A stretch of 64,000 bases of DNA from Boswellia sacra (GCA_013180625.2 SNVD02004626.1:62001-126000), one strand, 5' to 3'; positions 9,870 to 22,190 are shown, numbered from the stretch's first letter. Numbers and translations: made by a program. The notes: generated by a model from the sequence alone, not told the origin.

Positions 9870-12800
9870 ATTGTAAATTTCAAGGACGAAATTTTTTTGA
9901 GGAGGTAGTATTGAAACAGCCCATTGTTTAGGCTAATTACAAGAAGCCCAGCCCATGTTTTATTTTTATAATACCCAGCCCATTACTCTTTTATTCAATT
10001 AATTATAAGACGAAAAAAAAAGAAAAATCTAGAGAGGGAGAAGAGAAGAAGACTGACAGGAGTGAAGGGAGAAAAGAGGGGAGAGAATTTTTGGGGCTGT
10101 TTGAGAAGAAAAAAACCAGGTAATTTTTATAATTTCATCAATATTAAGTTATTTTTGTGTATTTCATGCAAGAAAATTAAAATTTAAGAAGATATTTGGA
10201 TGTTTTATAATTTTTAGAGAGAGAAGATAGAGAGAGAAGGAAGAACAATAACGAAATTGAAAGTATTATTGAAGGTATTTCACACTCTTCTTGATTTTTA
10301 TGGAATTTGTTTTAAGAAATTTTAAGTTTTGATGATAATTATGAAAATTTAGGGTTTTGTGAACAGTAGCAATTCCGAAAATTTCTACGATTTATTGGCT
10401 TTGAATCTGATTCTGAAATTTATATATGTTAAAATACACATCACAAGGATTTGTTTAAAGTTAGATTCACTGAAAAATGTTGAGTATGCAATTTATTATG
10501 AATGTTTTAAGTTTACTGTTCACTACTGGAAATTCAGTTTTTCTGCAGAAAATCAGTTTTGGGTAAGTGATTTGAGGTATCTAAAAGTTTTCAAAAATTA
10601 TGAAATTTGGGATACGAGTTTGTGTATATGTCTAATTTAAATCTGGAGAGTTTTGTGATTTTATGAATTTATTACAAATTATCATGTATTTTGGAAAATG
10701 GAGAGGTCAGTTCTGGAAATGAATTTACAGAATTTTTGTATCTAGAAACATGAAGATTTTTAGGTACTTAGTGAACTTAGAATGCTATGAAATTTTATAT
10801 GTTATTAGATATGTATGTGTAGAAGGTCTGTATAAAATTTTAGACCATTTGGACAAGTCAATTATTTATTAAAAATCAGAGAACAAGAACTGCTCTATTT
10901 AATAAGTTTAGAAATGGAGTTAATTAGGATTGATTGGATTAAGATATGAAGTTGGATATTGAGAATTTTAAATATTTAAGTTGATTACTAATTGAATATG
11001 ATGTGATGAGCTCTTTTATGATGTTAGGACAAAGAAAGATTAATTCTTTGTTAAAGAATGTGGCCGGATAGGCGGAATGTTGATTTTGAAATCAAATCCG
11101 AGCTAACCGAATTGTGCAACCAAATTAGTGAGTGGATTATGTTTTGAGAATTTCATATTATATTAAAGTGTATTAAATTTATGGTTTTTCATATGATTCA
11201 AGTTATTAGTTTAATTAATTGAGTTATATTAAAGGTTTTTAGAATAGATGATGATGATTTATATATTTTGAAAATAAGAGTGTGTAAAGGATTAGATTTT
11301 GGATAGAAGAGATGGTTATGGTGGTGCTAGTAGATTTGTTTTTGAATGTATAGCAATTGTTGTTTTGATAAATTTGAGTACAAGAGAAAAATAAATTTAA
11401 AGTAAAAGTTGTAGAATGAATATATATATATGATATGTTGGTGGAAAGTAGAAAGTTTTTGTTTATAATTGAAAAAGAGACATTTTATAATTAAATGAAT
11501 TAATATAGAAAATTGAGGTATTGGGTTATTTTCTTTAAATAAATATATATGTTGAAGAAATGGTGATTTTGGTTAACAAAATGATAAGTAATTTTATATT
11601 CAAAATAATAGCAAAGTAAAAAGAAAAAGTTTTGGAAATTAGAATTTAATTCTGCCGGGGTGACAATGTAAAATTTTAAAACTGTCCAGCAGTAGATGCT
11701 GAATTACAAATTTAGAAAGCTATTCCAGAATTTTCAGGGACCTAAATGCAGAATTATTAAAAATTTAGAATAGTCATAAAGATTTCAGTTAAAGTATGAT
11801 ATATGAGATTTTGAGGTAAAAAATAAATTATGGTTTATAGTGAGATGGAAAGTATTTTATTTTATGGACATTTTAGAAAGTTTTAGAAAGAGTAGAAGAT
11901 TTATTTTCTAGATAATTAGAAATATGTTTTAGTATTTACTTAGTTATGTTTATTTAGCATTTTATAGAATTACCGAGAATTTTAGCGAATTTAGAATAAT
12001 TCAAGTTAGTTTCTTTTATATTTCTTGAAGGTAGATGGACCCATTTGTTATACTTGCTTTCAATCATTAAGATATTTCAAAGCTAGTTTTCAAAATGGTT
12101 GTAGACATGAATTTTAGTTTTTTTTTAAAAAAAATAGTTTTGAACAAAGTTATAACATTTAGAAAGAAAAATCAGATTTTGTATTTGAAGTGCATTTTAG
12201 TTTTTCAGAAAGTAATATTTTGTAAATTTAGAAAAAGTGTGAAAGCATTGATATTTAAAGTTTTCATAGTCATTTGACTCAAGGATTTCTTAAAGTAGTT
12301 AGAAATGTTCTTTTAAATGATTGTCCTGGATTAATTCAAATAGTACCAATATTTCCAGTTTTAGCTTGCATAAAATTTTCAGATTTTGATGAATTGCTTG
12401 AAAAGAGAAATTTTAGCATATAAAGCAATTTTTAAATGAATCAGTTTTTGATGAAAATAAGAAAGTGTAGTTATGTTATACTAAGATAGTACCCAGATAC
12501 CCAGACAATTAGTCAGATCACTTAGACAGTGATACAGATAGAGGCCTTTGGGGCCCGTTCAGACACACATAGAGGCTTTGGGCCGTGTGATCTGGACGCT
12601 TTAGCCCTTTGGGGGCAACTCTACGCATGCATATGACCAGATAGCAGGCCTGCGCGATGTTAGATCTCGCCAGGTACAGATAGCTCTGCCTGCCTGATGT
12701 AGATCTCACCAGGTATGAAAAAATTCAGATAGTTCTACCTATGCGATGTTAGATCTCGCCAAACAGGATGAGATAGTTTCAGGGGTACTTGTTTAGTATG

Positions 12801-13590
12801 ATGAAAAGAGTTTTGAATATGTTTATATGAGTTAGTTTGAAAAAGAAGTATGATTCACAAAAGTTTCTTTTGAAAGAATATTTTCACGAAAATTATGTTT
12901 TACATAGTAAATAACTGAAGCGATAATTCTAGCATGATCATCAAGAGCATCGTATTATACGACTAAAGATGATTATTTTATTGTTTTAACTATAACTAGT
13001 ATTTTGATGAATTTAGTCATTCAATAGTTATTTATTTTAAAGTTTTATGACATTTTAGATGATATGAAAGTTATAGATTATAAAGACTATTATTTTATAT
13101 AAAGCAAACAATTATTTTATAACAATATGATTTCTTTTGGATTTATTTAGAAATACATTTTTTTATCCCACTCACTGAGTTTTATACTCACAACTTTGTT
13201 TTTATTTTTCTTTGTCTTTAAAATTTCCCTCTCCAGGGTGAAAGCAAAATGTGACCTAATTAGGAAGTGTGGAGGCTCAGTCACGTGATGGTACAAGGAT
13301 ATGTTAAAGGTTGTAATAATGCCATTGTTTTTTTTAAATTTCATTGGTGGATGTAATGAGAATTATTTCAAATTTATTCCATAAGAAAGACAAGAATTAA
13401 GAAAAAGTCAGTAGTCCATAGTTTTAGGCATAATTTGTCCGTATAACTAAGGAAAGGTCGTATAAGAGAATCTCTTGGTTGATTTCCACTAAGCCCCGTA
13501 TTTGCTAAAAAGATACTATATATATTATACTATCAAAATTTATTATGATTAAGAGTTTTGTCAATCGTGATCTGAACATGGGATGTGTAA
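9870..13590 (+). mobile_element. Ty3/gypsy (Tekay/Del-like) 3' end with long LTR
   Basis: At 9878-9911 the sequence ATTTCAAGGACGAAATTTTT followed by GAGGAGGTAG is the typical last stretch of chromovirus pol plus polypurine tract. The LTR would start at TGAAACAGCCC (9912). Typical LTR features follow: a purine-rich 5' part (10017-10110), a block of roughly 40-50-bp repeats (12638-12770), and CCCACTCACTGAGT with a downstream GC-richer part (13165-13290). The 3' end is uncertain. I place it near GGATGTGTAA at about 13590, giving an LTR of about 3.7 kb. No pol domain remains and I see no second LTR or primer-binding site. It is a truncated element. Confidence 0.6.
12638..12770 (+). repeat. Tandem repeats inside the gypsy LTR
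   Basis: Three imperfect units of about 40-50 bases each carry a GATAG start, a YYTGCC/CCTATGC core and GATGTTAGATCTCGCCAGG. Such arrays are common in Tekay/Del LTRs. They help assign the family. Confidence 0.7.
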
Positions 13591-14627
13591 AAACATGCAT
13601 GACGTTAATGATAGCTGCTAACATTCACGTATTTTAGGAAAATATAATTTATTTAATATGTAACTTATTTATAAATAAAAAGAAAAAAGAAAATTGGGGA
13701 AAACCCGAGTAAAATTTGAGTTTTTCCTCGAGTGCGGGCGCTTGGCCACGCTTAAAAAAACCTACATTCGGGAATTTAACTAGGTGGGGGGCACTTTCCT
13801 TGTCCGACTGCAGGTCCGGTTTGGGTATGTGCCGTACTTTTGCAGTTCCTATACAAGTCTTATGAAATTCGATGTCTTTTTTCAGTGGGTCGGTGAGGAG
13901 AGATTTGGGGTTTTCTTATAGGTGGAGAAGAAATTGTTTTGTTAGTTAAACCAAAGTCTAGTTGTACTCTTTTTTTTTTTTTAATTGTTTAATACATTTT
14001 CTACTACTACTAAGGTTTATCAAAAAAATTATAAATGTAAGTTTACATTTTTTGTGTCCATTCTTAAATAAAATTTTAGGTTGGGCACCAACAAAAATTC
14101 TCGGTGGAGGTATCAATAAAACCATCATTTGAATGTCCTACAAAATTTTGTATTAATATTTTCAAAATTTAATTAAATAATTATTTGAATTAAAGCTTTA
14201 TTATATTCTTAGAATTTTCTTAATACCTACTAAATTTTATAAAATTTCTTTTTCAAATTGTTAAAATTATTTTATGAGATAAAAATGTCTAAAATTTTTT
14301 TAAAAAATTGTTAATTTAGATTCAGTAACAATCTCAAGAAGTTTGTTTATCAAGCATCTATAGATATCGATAGCTTTTGAAAAACACAACTTCTAACACT
14401 TAATTTACTAGAACCTTACAACTTATTTTATAATATACGGATTCTTTTCATATTAAAGTAGAAGTTAATTCATTTTTAACTTACAACAATTTCGAACAAG
14501 TCATTTTTATCATTCTAATTAATTGAGTGATTTTTTTTCCTATTTTATTGGATAAATTACGATCCCGATTTTGGGCACATTGATCTATAAGAAGACAGAT
14601 AAAAACGACACCGCAGCCTACAACACG
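13591..14627. other. Intergenic, no gene recognised
   Basis: A GC-richer patch at 13690-13900 (CGAGTGCGGGCGCTTGGCC and following) looks like an old repeat I cannot name. The rest is AT-rich and lies downstream of the glyoxal oxidase stop codon. Confidence 0.4.
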
Positions 14628-16277
14628 TCACTCTATTTTTACCCACACACCAGAACTTGGTATATCAGCCTGCACTACGAAAAACAAATAGTAACCCGGA
14701 GGGGCAATCTCGGCCGTCGACGGCGCCAGAACATTCGCATTATACATATCAGACGCCGCACGCGAAACTTGAAGCATTTTCAGCATCACCATCCTCTGGT
14801 TCATTGCCAAAGAATGTGTTGTAAATGATGGTGCAATGATCCTCACTGACACCAGACTCGTGGCCAAGTACTCCACCACTTTGAAACTGACCGCGAAGGG
14901 TTTGCCGTGGCTTAACGTCTTATCAACGGTCAGGATTCTGGGTCGTACTCCGTCATACTCGGGTAATAAATACGGCGGAGAGAAAGCCTGTAAGCTTAAG
15001 TCAGTGGGGTAAATTACGTTAGAGAAGTTGTAATATATGTGCGGATTGCTGCCGCCTACTAGAATACGCCCATCCGCTAGCAAAATGGCTGATGAATGAT
15101 ACATTCTTGGCTTAGCTGATGGTGACATGACTGCGAATTTGAGGGAAGTTCGGAATGGACGGTAGATAATAGGCCTTGTGATCGGGCCCCGACCAAGTTC
15201 CCATCCAGCGGTACCGTATTCTGCGCCGTTGATGATGATGATGTCGCCGCTGGGGAGAAGTAGCATGTCACCCATCACTCTTGGTAATGGCATGTCTTCC
15301 ATTTCCCAACTAGGGTTTGCATGGCTAACCTTGAGCCTCCCGCATGTGGAAACTGCTCGTACATAGATTTGTTGCTTGGCTTGCTCAAATGAATTCTTTG
15401 GTGCACCACCACAAACCATGATCTCAGCTTCAGATTCAGTTCCATTGTTTTCATCCAAGGGAAGCAGAACTGAGGATCCTGAGCTTGGATAATTACGCGG
15501 ATCACCACCGGGGATCTCAGGGAACTCCTTTATCACACGGTTTCGCTTGTAATCTAGCAATATCGATCTTGTGTTAGCAAATATGAAAAGATTTCCGTCT
15601 GGTAGAAGGTGTACAAAAGGGTACAAATTGTTCTCATCGTTATCGGTTGTTTCTGTCAAGAAACGCAGAATAAAAGTTTGAGAAGCAGAAGAAGGGTAAA
15701 ACTCATAGCTGAACTGTCTTCTCCCTCCAACAATTATTATGTTACCATCAGGTAAGATTTGGTTAGTTGCATACCATCTGCGTTCTGATAAATAATGCGG
15801 AAATTCGACCCAGTCACATGTGTCATCGTCAACACAAGGGGTAAATGCACGAACTGCATGGTCACCGTCATTGTACCCTCCGGTCTGGACCAGGGTTCCA
15901 TTAGGCAGAACTGCACCTGAGGAGCACCAAGTGTCCGTTTGGACCATTAGGGGCCGGTATCCATCGGTGCTTACATCATAGAGGATGGAGTGTGCACTGC
16001 AGTCAATTTGAAGGACAGTGTCAGAGGGGTCAAACCGGCACCGGCCGCCAGGGAGGGAGAGGTTGGACCGGCCAAAATCAGTACGATCAAACATGATCAC
16101 CTTGTTGTTATGTAGAAGCTGCATGTGCATGGCTGATATGCCAATGCTTGAATGTAAAAGATTCCATTCACCTTGACGGCCAAAGTGTGATGGTAGGATC
16201 TCGAATGAAATAATTGGACGGATGAAAATGAAAAGTGAGAGTGCAAAGGAAATGAATATGATCATCATGGTGACCAT
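14628..16277 (-). CDS. Glyoxal oxidase / aldehyde oxidase GLOX-like, secreted
   Basis: A complete single-exon frame of 549 residues, the usual length of plant GLOX proteins. Residues 1-24 form a hydrophobic signal peptide. Next comes the glyoxal oxidase N-terminal beta-propeller domain (about 40-290), with Kelch-like LPDGNIIIVGGR and LPDGNLFIFAN repeats. Last is a DUF1929/Early-set domain (about 435-547). The radical-copper site of the galactose oxidase family is present: Cys118 (WCSSG), Tyr169 (RRWYA, the partner of the Cys-Tyr crosslink), Tyr393-His394 (RMYHS) and His488 (TTHSL). The family oxidises aldehydes to acids with release of H2O2 in the apoplast or pollen wall; the substrate is not deducible here. 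Several N-glycosylation sequons are visible. A TATA-like box lies at 16413-16421. This is one of only two intact genes in the window. Confidence 0.95.
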   Translation of the reverse strand: MVTMMIIFISFALSLFIFIRPIISFEILPSHFGRQGEWNLLHSSIGISAMHMQLLHNNKVIMFDRTDFGRSNLSLPGGRCRFDPSDTVLQIDCSAHSILYDVSTDGYRPLMVQTDTWCSSGAVLPNGTLVQTGGYNDGDHAVRAFTPCVDDDTCDWVEFPHYLSERRWYATNQILPDGNIIIVGGRRQFSYEFYPSSASQTFILRFLTETTDNDENNLYPFVHLLPDGNLFIFANTRSILLDYKRNRVIKEFPEIPGGDPRNYPSSGSSVLLPLDENNGTESEAEIMVCGGAPKNSFEQAKQQIYVRAVSTCGRLKVSHANPSWEMEDMPLPRVMGDMLLLPSGDIIIINGAEYGTAGWELGRGPITRPIIYRPFRTSLKFAVMSPSAKPRMYHSSAILLADGRILVGGSNPHIYYNFSNVIYPTDLSLQAFSPPYLLPEYDGVRPRILTVDKTLSHGKPFAVSFKVVEYLATSLVSVRIIAPSFTTHSLAMNQRMVMLKMLQVSRAASDMYNANVLAPSTAEIAPPGYYLFFVVQADIPSSGVWVKIE

Positions 16278-16412
16278 TGTAAGTAGCTCAGTTTTGGAGG
16301 GCTGTAGTTGGGTTGCAGGTTACTGTTAGCTCAATTTTGGACAAGTGTAGTTGGGGTTGCAGTTTACTGGTTGTGAGAGAGGGAGTTGGTGCATTGAGGT
16401 TGATAAACTGAA

Positions 16413-16421
16413 CTATATATT
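16413..16421 (-). promoter_or_regulatory. TATA-like box of the glyoxal oxidase gene
   Basis: ATATATAGT on the minus strand lies about 140 bases upstream of the ATG at 16277. It is the best core-promoter candidate in the AT-rich upstream region. Confidence 0.45.
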
Positions 16422-16429
16422 AGCTAATT

Positions 16430-17360
16430 TTGATGCTATTATTATAAGAGATGAGGAAATTGGAAGTCGCTTATCTTGCAAAGGGTAATCGACGGGGCAG
16501 ACACTACAGAGTGGGTGCATTTCTTGAGTGTCTCATTAGTTCAAGAATTATGATAGAAATTAAAGCCCATTTTCGTGCTGAAATAAGGCTCAGTTTCTCC
16601 GCACGGTTAGCAAACGTATGAAAGTTTGTTATGGCTATCTCCTAGGAGACTTCAAAGTGATTTTGTAGATTACATTTTGCCTATATTAGCTAGCAAAACT
16701 TTACCAGAAATATAAAGTAATGCTGTCTGATTCTGCTTTATAAATATAGTTTTCTCCCATTTCTAAAGACGAGCTGCACGCACCGGCTTCTTTGCTTTTT
16801 CATTGGCCTGGAGAAACTTAACAAGGTTGCATGAACTATCTAACACCTACAACCCAGCTGAAGGCGCATATTGTCGATCGTTCAACATTTATTTTTAATT
16901 TTGACGTTTGGTTGTTTGAATCATTCTTCAGTAAAACTTATACAACACATGAGTTGCATGTAAGATTCATTAATCGACGATTTGAATTTCTCTACATAAT
17001 GTACGATACTACAAGGAAAAGAAGGTGAAATATGTTACTTTCCAGAAATATTTAATGTAATCACCAAACGTTGAAATTCAGCAAATATAGTGATTCTGGG
17101 TCAATGTACAAGAAACCAGACCAAAATGCCTTAAGAAGAAATAACAAACCAGAAACACTACTGTTGACAAATGCCTCACCATGACCACGAAAGCTTGGCT
17201 TAAGCATGGCAAAGGGACAAGATAAATAACAAACCAAAGATGCCCTAAGAACACATACGCAACTGCTGACAAATGAAATACTAGGATAGGTCTAAAAAAA
17301 GAAAAGGACAAGGCCAAACCATGAAGTGTACTCGAGATTCAAGGTAATGAGAGGTTCAAT
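16430..17360. other. Intergenic, no gene recognised
   Basis: This is the upstream region of the glyoxal oxidase and the downstream flank of the TSR2-like relic. Open frames at 16831-17028 (plus) and 17078-17317 (minus) show no family features. Confidence 0.4.
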
Positions 17361-20229
17361 CTAATTCCTTTTACTCCTACCACGTCTAGATGAAAGTGGT
17401 ATCCATTCATCTTCGGCTTCTGCTGCCCTGGGCCTTGCCCCTGTCGAATTGGTATGTCAGCTGAATCTGATTTAATTTTGACTCAGATTTGGGTGCATCC
17501 ACCATCATGTTTGATGTGCCATCATCACAATCATCATTATTGACAGCCTGCTAAACAGCTATGATCCTAACAAGAACAAATTGAATTGAATATATGCAAA
17601 TTGACTTAACCTCATATTATTACATACAACATCATAAGACAAATTACTCGGTAGCTTTTGCAAAGCCAAATTAAGCTTCAACCATAAGCACTTAGAAATA
17701 ATCATAATACCCCTAACAATCCAGAAACTGTATTGCAACTTCAAATCAAATATTACTGATGCCATACTAAGGTTTTGGTTAGGTAGTTAAAGAAATTTAT
17801 CCTCCCAAGCCTTGACAAGCAAGGAGACAACAAATCCAAATCAGTGAAGCCGAAAACACGAACAGGACGATCGACCAAGAACATAACATCTGTAGTGAAG
17901 ACAAAATCAAACGATACTATAAGAAAATAAAATTCACTTTACAAAGGCATTAATGTCAACATGCATCTCCATGCTTGAAACAGATTCTCGTTGACTCCAT
18001 GGCTCTCCTATGAAATGAGTATCCAATTCAAATGGATACCTGCACTAGGACACTTTCTTTTTTCATAGGAAAATATCTAACCAGTGTCACTTAATGTGCA
18101 ACCCATTCCAATTATTTAATCAAAGACGTCCTTATCCTACCATCAGCTTAACAACAAAGCAAAAGCTTGAGACTTCAAGATGAGAAGAAAAGAACAAAAT
18201 TGATCGAATAACTTTACCCGCATCAATTCACACCTACTCGATTAGAATTTAATTCAATTGATAAGGTGTCATAAAACAAATTTTCTTGGTTGGTTCAATA
18301 AGTTCATAAAAAATATTTCGATTTATTTATCTCTTTTCTTAATATAATGGATTGCCTGGACCAATACATAATTTTCTTATATAAGTTTTTCTGGGATTAG
18401 GTCTTATAGTAGGAGGTCTGAGAGTGGTATTATTTACCAACCCAATTTATTCTGCCTTTCCATTGGGATTGGTTACAAATTATCCTCATTAAGCCTTTTA
18501 CTCTTGGAAAGAGGTGTGGGATATAATTACTTTCCTATCCGACGTGGGAATGACCTACGGTCCAAGAAATGCTTTTCCTAGTTCTTACAATAGATTGATA
18601 ATCACCAAGCTTCGAAATATTCCTATGCATGATCATCAATTTTTCTAATACCTGCAAAAACCCATTGAAGATGCACAAATGTTGTAAAAAATTTAATTCA
18701 AGGGAAAAACCTGCCTAGATAACTAAGATGTTACATACAAGCAGAAGCATACACAATGCACAAAACATGGTCATGGCAGATATAAGTTTAATAGATCCGA
18801 GTTTGCTATAGCACCAAAACTACCGAAAAAAATGAGAAATCAGCTTGTCCAAGCCAATACGTCACTGGAAATCTCTCTGAGCTATATTTGATTAGGTTTT
18901 CCACTAAAATAACAATCATCATGATGTACGTATTTAAACAACATTCCTTTTACTACAAAACAGAACAAATGTCTACTAAAGTACAACCTTAAAAAAAAAA
19001 AAGAGAGAGAGAAACAAAAGTTGCACTGGTAGTTAATTAGGAGTCTCCTGTATAATTCCACAAAGTAACTACAAGGAGTTGTTTTAAAAAACATTCTAAA
19101 AATTCACAAGAAGTTAAACGAAGGCATAGATGCAACCTAAAAAAACTATAATTATACAAGTCAAAATTTCTAAAACATGGGGTTGAGTGACTGGAAACAA
19201 CTGTGCCATTATGTAAACGAATGCATGGCACCAACAGAAGATGAAACCCGATAAGAAAGATAAGAAAGCATACGTACTCAACGTTCTCTAGATCATCAAT
19301 GTACAGTGCCTCTGATGGTCATAAGAACATAATGAGAAAATGAAAACTGATCCAATCTAAAACGTTCTTGGCAAAATTGAATGGTAAGCGTTAGTAATTG
19401 GGCAAGGCCAATCACTGTTCAATAAGGAATTCACTCGTTTAAAATGTACAATTACTAATAATACATAAAAACCTGTCGATGTCAGTTTCTGTGTGCAAAA
19501 GCTACGCGTAATTCAGTTATTTCAAGATTAAAACATGGCCAAACACAATAATTATGTGCAAATGTTGAAACATGAATTCTCTGCAAAAATTTAAACATAA
19601 AGAAGTTTGAGACAGAAATAAGAAGAATTGTACTTTCAGCTGTCGAAATAAAAAAAAAAATTCAAATAAATATATTCAACATGGAATATAACATCGGATG
19701 GGTCCTATTCTAACATGAATTCTATGAAGCTAGTTTCTATTAGTTAATCTAAGCCTTCAATGCCATTTGCTTTTAAGATACAAAAGAAGCCATTTTACTA
19801 AAGAAATCACAAACACAAACAACCTTTCTCAAAGGAAACCATAAAAATTACAAACGTCTAACTTTCTTAAGCTAAAAGTAAATTCTATCAACCTAGCTAA
19901 AATGATCAAGTTAATCAATCAAATTACCAAATTTCGATAACAAAACCAAGTTGAGCATATGAAAAAGGTAACTTCAGCTTAAACTTTACCCAGTTAGCTA
20001 ATAAAATTCTAAAAAGGTTGCGCTGGAATGAGTACCCTTGGACTGAGTGAACGAGAACCAGGAGAATATGTCTGAGCTAAGGTGGTCGTTGACGGCGCGA
20101 GCCTTGGCTGGCCCGCTCGTTCTTTACGGCCATCTGAAAGGCTGAGCTCCGGTAGAGAATCAAAATTTTTCCTTCCGGAAGCGGAGGTGGGGGCACATCT
20201 ACTCCGGTGTTTCCGTTGGTGTTGTTCAT
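17361..20229 (-). pseudogene. Relic of a TSR2-like pre-rRNA-processing protein gene
   Basis: Three minus-strand exons are recognisable. Exon 1 (20229-20036) encodes LPEGKILILYRSSAFQMAVK and then, one frame over, HLSSDIFSWFSFTQSK. Exon 2 (19311-19278) encodes EALYIDDLENVE and joins exon 1 in phase (family motif EPLYIDDLENLLD). The last exon (17547-17361) encodes NMMVDAPKSE and, in another frame, AEDEWIPLSSRRGRSKRN before TAG. Together these match the WSA-hydrophobic core and basic C terminus of plant TSR2, a chaperone that escorts ribosomal protein eS26. At least two frameshifts are needed, and the middle of the protein was not found in the roughly 1.7 kb between exons 2 and 3. The family call for exon 1-2 is firm; exon 3 is less so. 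Confidence 0.65.
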
Positions 20230-20955
20230 TACAGCATCGTTTTGGTTCACTCACTTGTTGCTCTTTTGAGGGGGTTGGATTTCAGGGTTGGTGTAGGGGT
20301 GTGTTTGTTTTATGATAAAATGATCCGTCGGGTTTGGAGTTTCGTTATGACTCGTGTTTTAGAGGCGGGTCTTGACCTGTTTATTTTGAACTTAGGGGCG
20401 TGTTTGGGTCCTAAATGTGTTAATCCATTCGGCGCGGGTCCGAACCTGGGTCTACCCTCCAGTCCTGTTTGATCCGCCCCCACTCCGCATAGTATTAAGA
20501 TGTAAATAAAAAAATAAAGTATTACAAGTAATTTTTAGGGGTGATTATGATAAATTATAATATTTTACAATATCATGTAATTTTACTATGCTATATAAAC
20601 AAAATTACATCTCCTAAGCCATATAATTCCCGATTCTCGTCTCTAAGTCTCTTAGAGTCTTACTCTTTTCCTGTTGAAATCCGTAAAAATCCAAGCACCT
20701 CTGCAGCTCCCTCCAAGAATTAACAAACAATACTTGGTTACCGGCACAAGAATCAATTACTAAAAAACCATCATTCCATTCAAAATCTAAAATTTCTAAG
20801 TAAACAATAATTCAACAAACAATACCAAGTCACCAACAAACAAAATCAACAAGTACATGGCGACAACAATAATAAATACATTAAGGTAAACAACTCACAA
20901 CAATAAAAACATGTCAATTGGTCTGGACCTGCTATGCTCACTGGTCCTACCAATC
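20230..20955. other. Spacer; GC-richer patch of unknown repeat
   Basis: 20255-20480 is unusually GC-rich (GGCGCGGGTCCGAACCTGGG) and resembles the GC-rich MITE patch at 22030-22190. No gene is recognised. Confidence 0.35.
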
Positions 20956-21923
20956 TAGGGATGTCAAAATTACCCGTGCTATACAAGGTCGTTATAGTTA
21001 AATATAATGCAAAAAGGTAAAAAAACAAAGCTAAAACAAGCAACTTGTCAAAACGCTCGACAAAACTCGACGCACTTGATAGCGCTCGACAGATGCATCT
21101 GATACTCGACACCTATATGTCGAGTCGTGTCGAGATTCACAACCGACACTCGATATCAGTCTATTTTCAAAGACATCCAGTGTCGAATGCATAATCCGAT
21201 ACTCGAATACATGTCGAGTCGTGTCGAGATTCACAACCGACACTCGATATCATTCTATTTTCGAAGACATGCATCTGACACTCGACACTTACATGTCGAT
21301 TCGTGTCGAGATTTACAACCGACATTCGATATCAGTCATTTTCGAAGACGTCGAGTGTCGGATGCATCATCCATCCGACACTCGACACTCACATATCGAG
21401 TCGTGTCGAGATTCACAACCGACACTCGATATCAGTCTATTTTCGAAGACATCGAGTGTCGGATGCATCATCCGATACTCGACACTTATATGTCGAGTCT
21501 TGTTGAGATTCACAGCCAACACTCGATATCATTATATTTTCAAAAACATGCATCCGACACTCGACACTTACATGTCGAGTCGTGTCGAGATTCACAACCG
21601 ACACTTAATATCAGTCATTTTCGAAGACATCGAGTGTCGGATGATCATCCGACACTCGACTCTTACATGTTGAGTCGTGCCGAGATTCACAACTGACACT
21701 CAATATCAATCTTTTTTTGAAGACATCGAGTGTCGGATGACATCCGACACTCGACACTTACATGTCGAGTCGTGTCAAGCTCAATCGAGCACGTTGAGTT
21801 TTATCTAGCGTTTTGGCAGGTTGCTTGTTTTAGCTTTATTTTTTTGCCTTTTTGCATCATATTTCACTATAACGGCCTTGTATTTGCAGGTTGAAGCAAA
21901 TGACAAGTGAATTGACATCCCTA
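20956..21923. mobile_element. hAT-like MITE with long inverted repeats and palindromic array
   Basis: The ends are TAGGGATGTCAA (20956) and TTGACATCCCTA (21923), a hAT-like terminal pair. About 110 bases inside each end form a long inverted repeat (AAGGTCGTTATAG at 20986 against CTATAACGGCCTTG at 21869; AAAACAAGCAAC against GTTGCTTGTTTT). The centre holds the array described separately. I could not match an 8-bp target duplication (TACCAATC left, CTTGTGCG right), so one border may be rearranged. A related element with a perfect 8-bp duplication lies at 50173-50985. Confidence 0.7.
21060..21785. repeat. Array of palindromic TCGAGTGTCGGA units
   Basis: About seven units of roughly 95 bases alternate GACATCGAGTGTCGGATG, CATCCGACACTCGACACTTA and GTGTCGAGATTCACAACCGA. 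Each unit contains a self-complementary core (TCGAGTGTCGGATG next to CATCCGACACTCGA). The array gives overlapping open frames on both strands that are not genes. Two more units occur in the element at 50173. Confidence 0.9.
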
Positions 21924-22029
21924 CTTGTGCGTGTATGTATGATTTTAGTTTGAAGATATATTGTCTTCACACTTGTTAAAAAATGGGCTTAATTGTGTAT
22001 TTGTTAATAGATTGGGATGGTTATGGAAT

Positions 22030-22190
22030 TTTACAGGGGCAGGACGGGGCGGGTCTGGATCCGCTTATTTATATTTTGCCCCGCCCCTTTAAGGGGCAAT
22101 GGGGCGGGTTAGGGCAAAATATAAATGAGCGGGGCAGGGCTGGGTACTAGCTGCCCCAGACGCGCCCCGCCCCATTGCCAACCCTAGTTT
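22030..22190. repeat. GC-rich palindrome / MITE end
   Basis: CCGCTTATTTATATTTTGCC (22060) is matched by GGCAAAATATAAATGAGCGG (22111), so one strand can form a hairpin with an arm of about 20 bases plus GC-rich extensions. The block ends GCCCCATTGCCAACCCTAG, a hAT-like end. The partner end was not identified. Confidence 0.65.

Noticed and set aside
14571..15366. Frames antisense or shifted to the glyoxal oxidase
   Set aside because: They are shadows of the 549-residue oxidase frame with no independent signal.
21127..21696. Overlapping open frames of 67-189 residues on both strands
   Set aside because: They arise from the 95-bp palindromic array, whose unit happens to lack stops in several frames. 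They show no protein-family features.
21060..21785. CRISPR-like repeat array
   Set aside because: The units are contiguous palindromes inside a MITE, without unique spacers or cas genes, and the genome is a plant.
20956..21923. Matching 8-bp target duplication for the first hAT-like element
   Set aside because: The flanking octamers TACCAATC and CTTGTGCG do not match, so I do not claim precise insertion borders.
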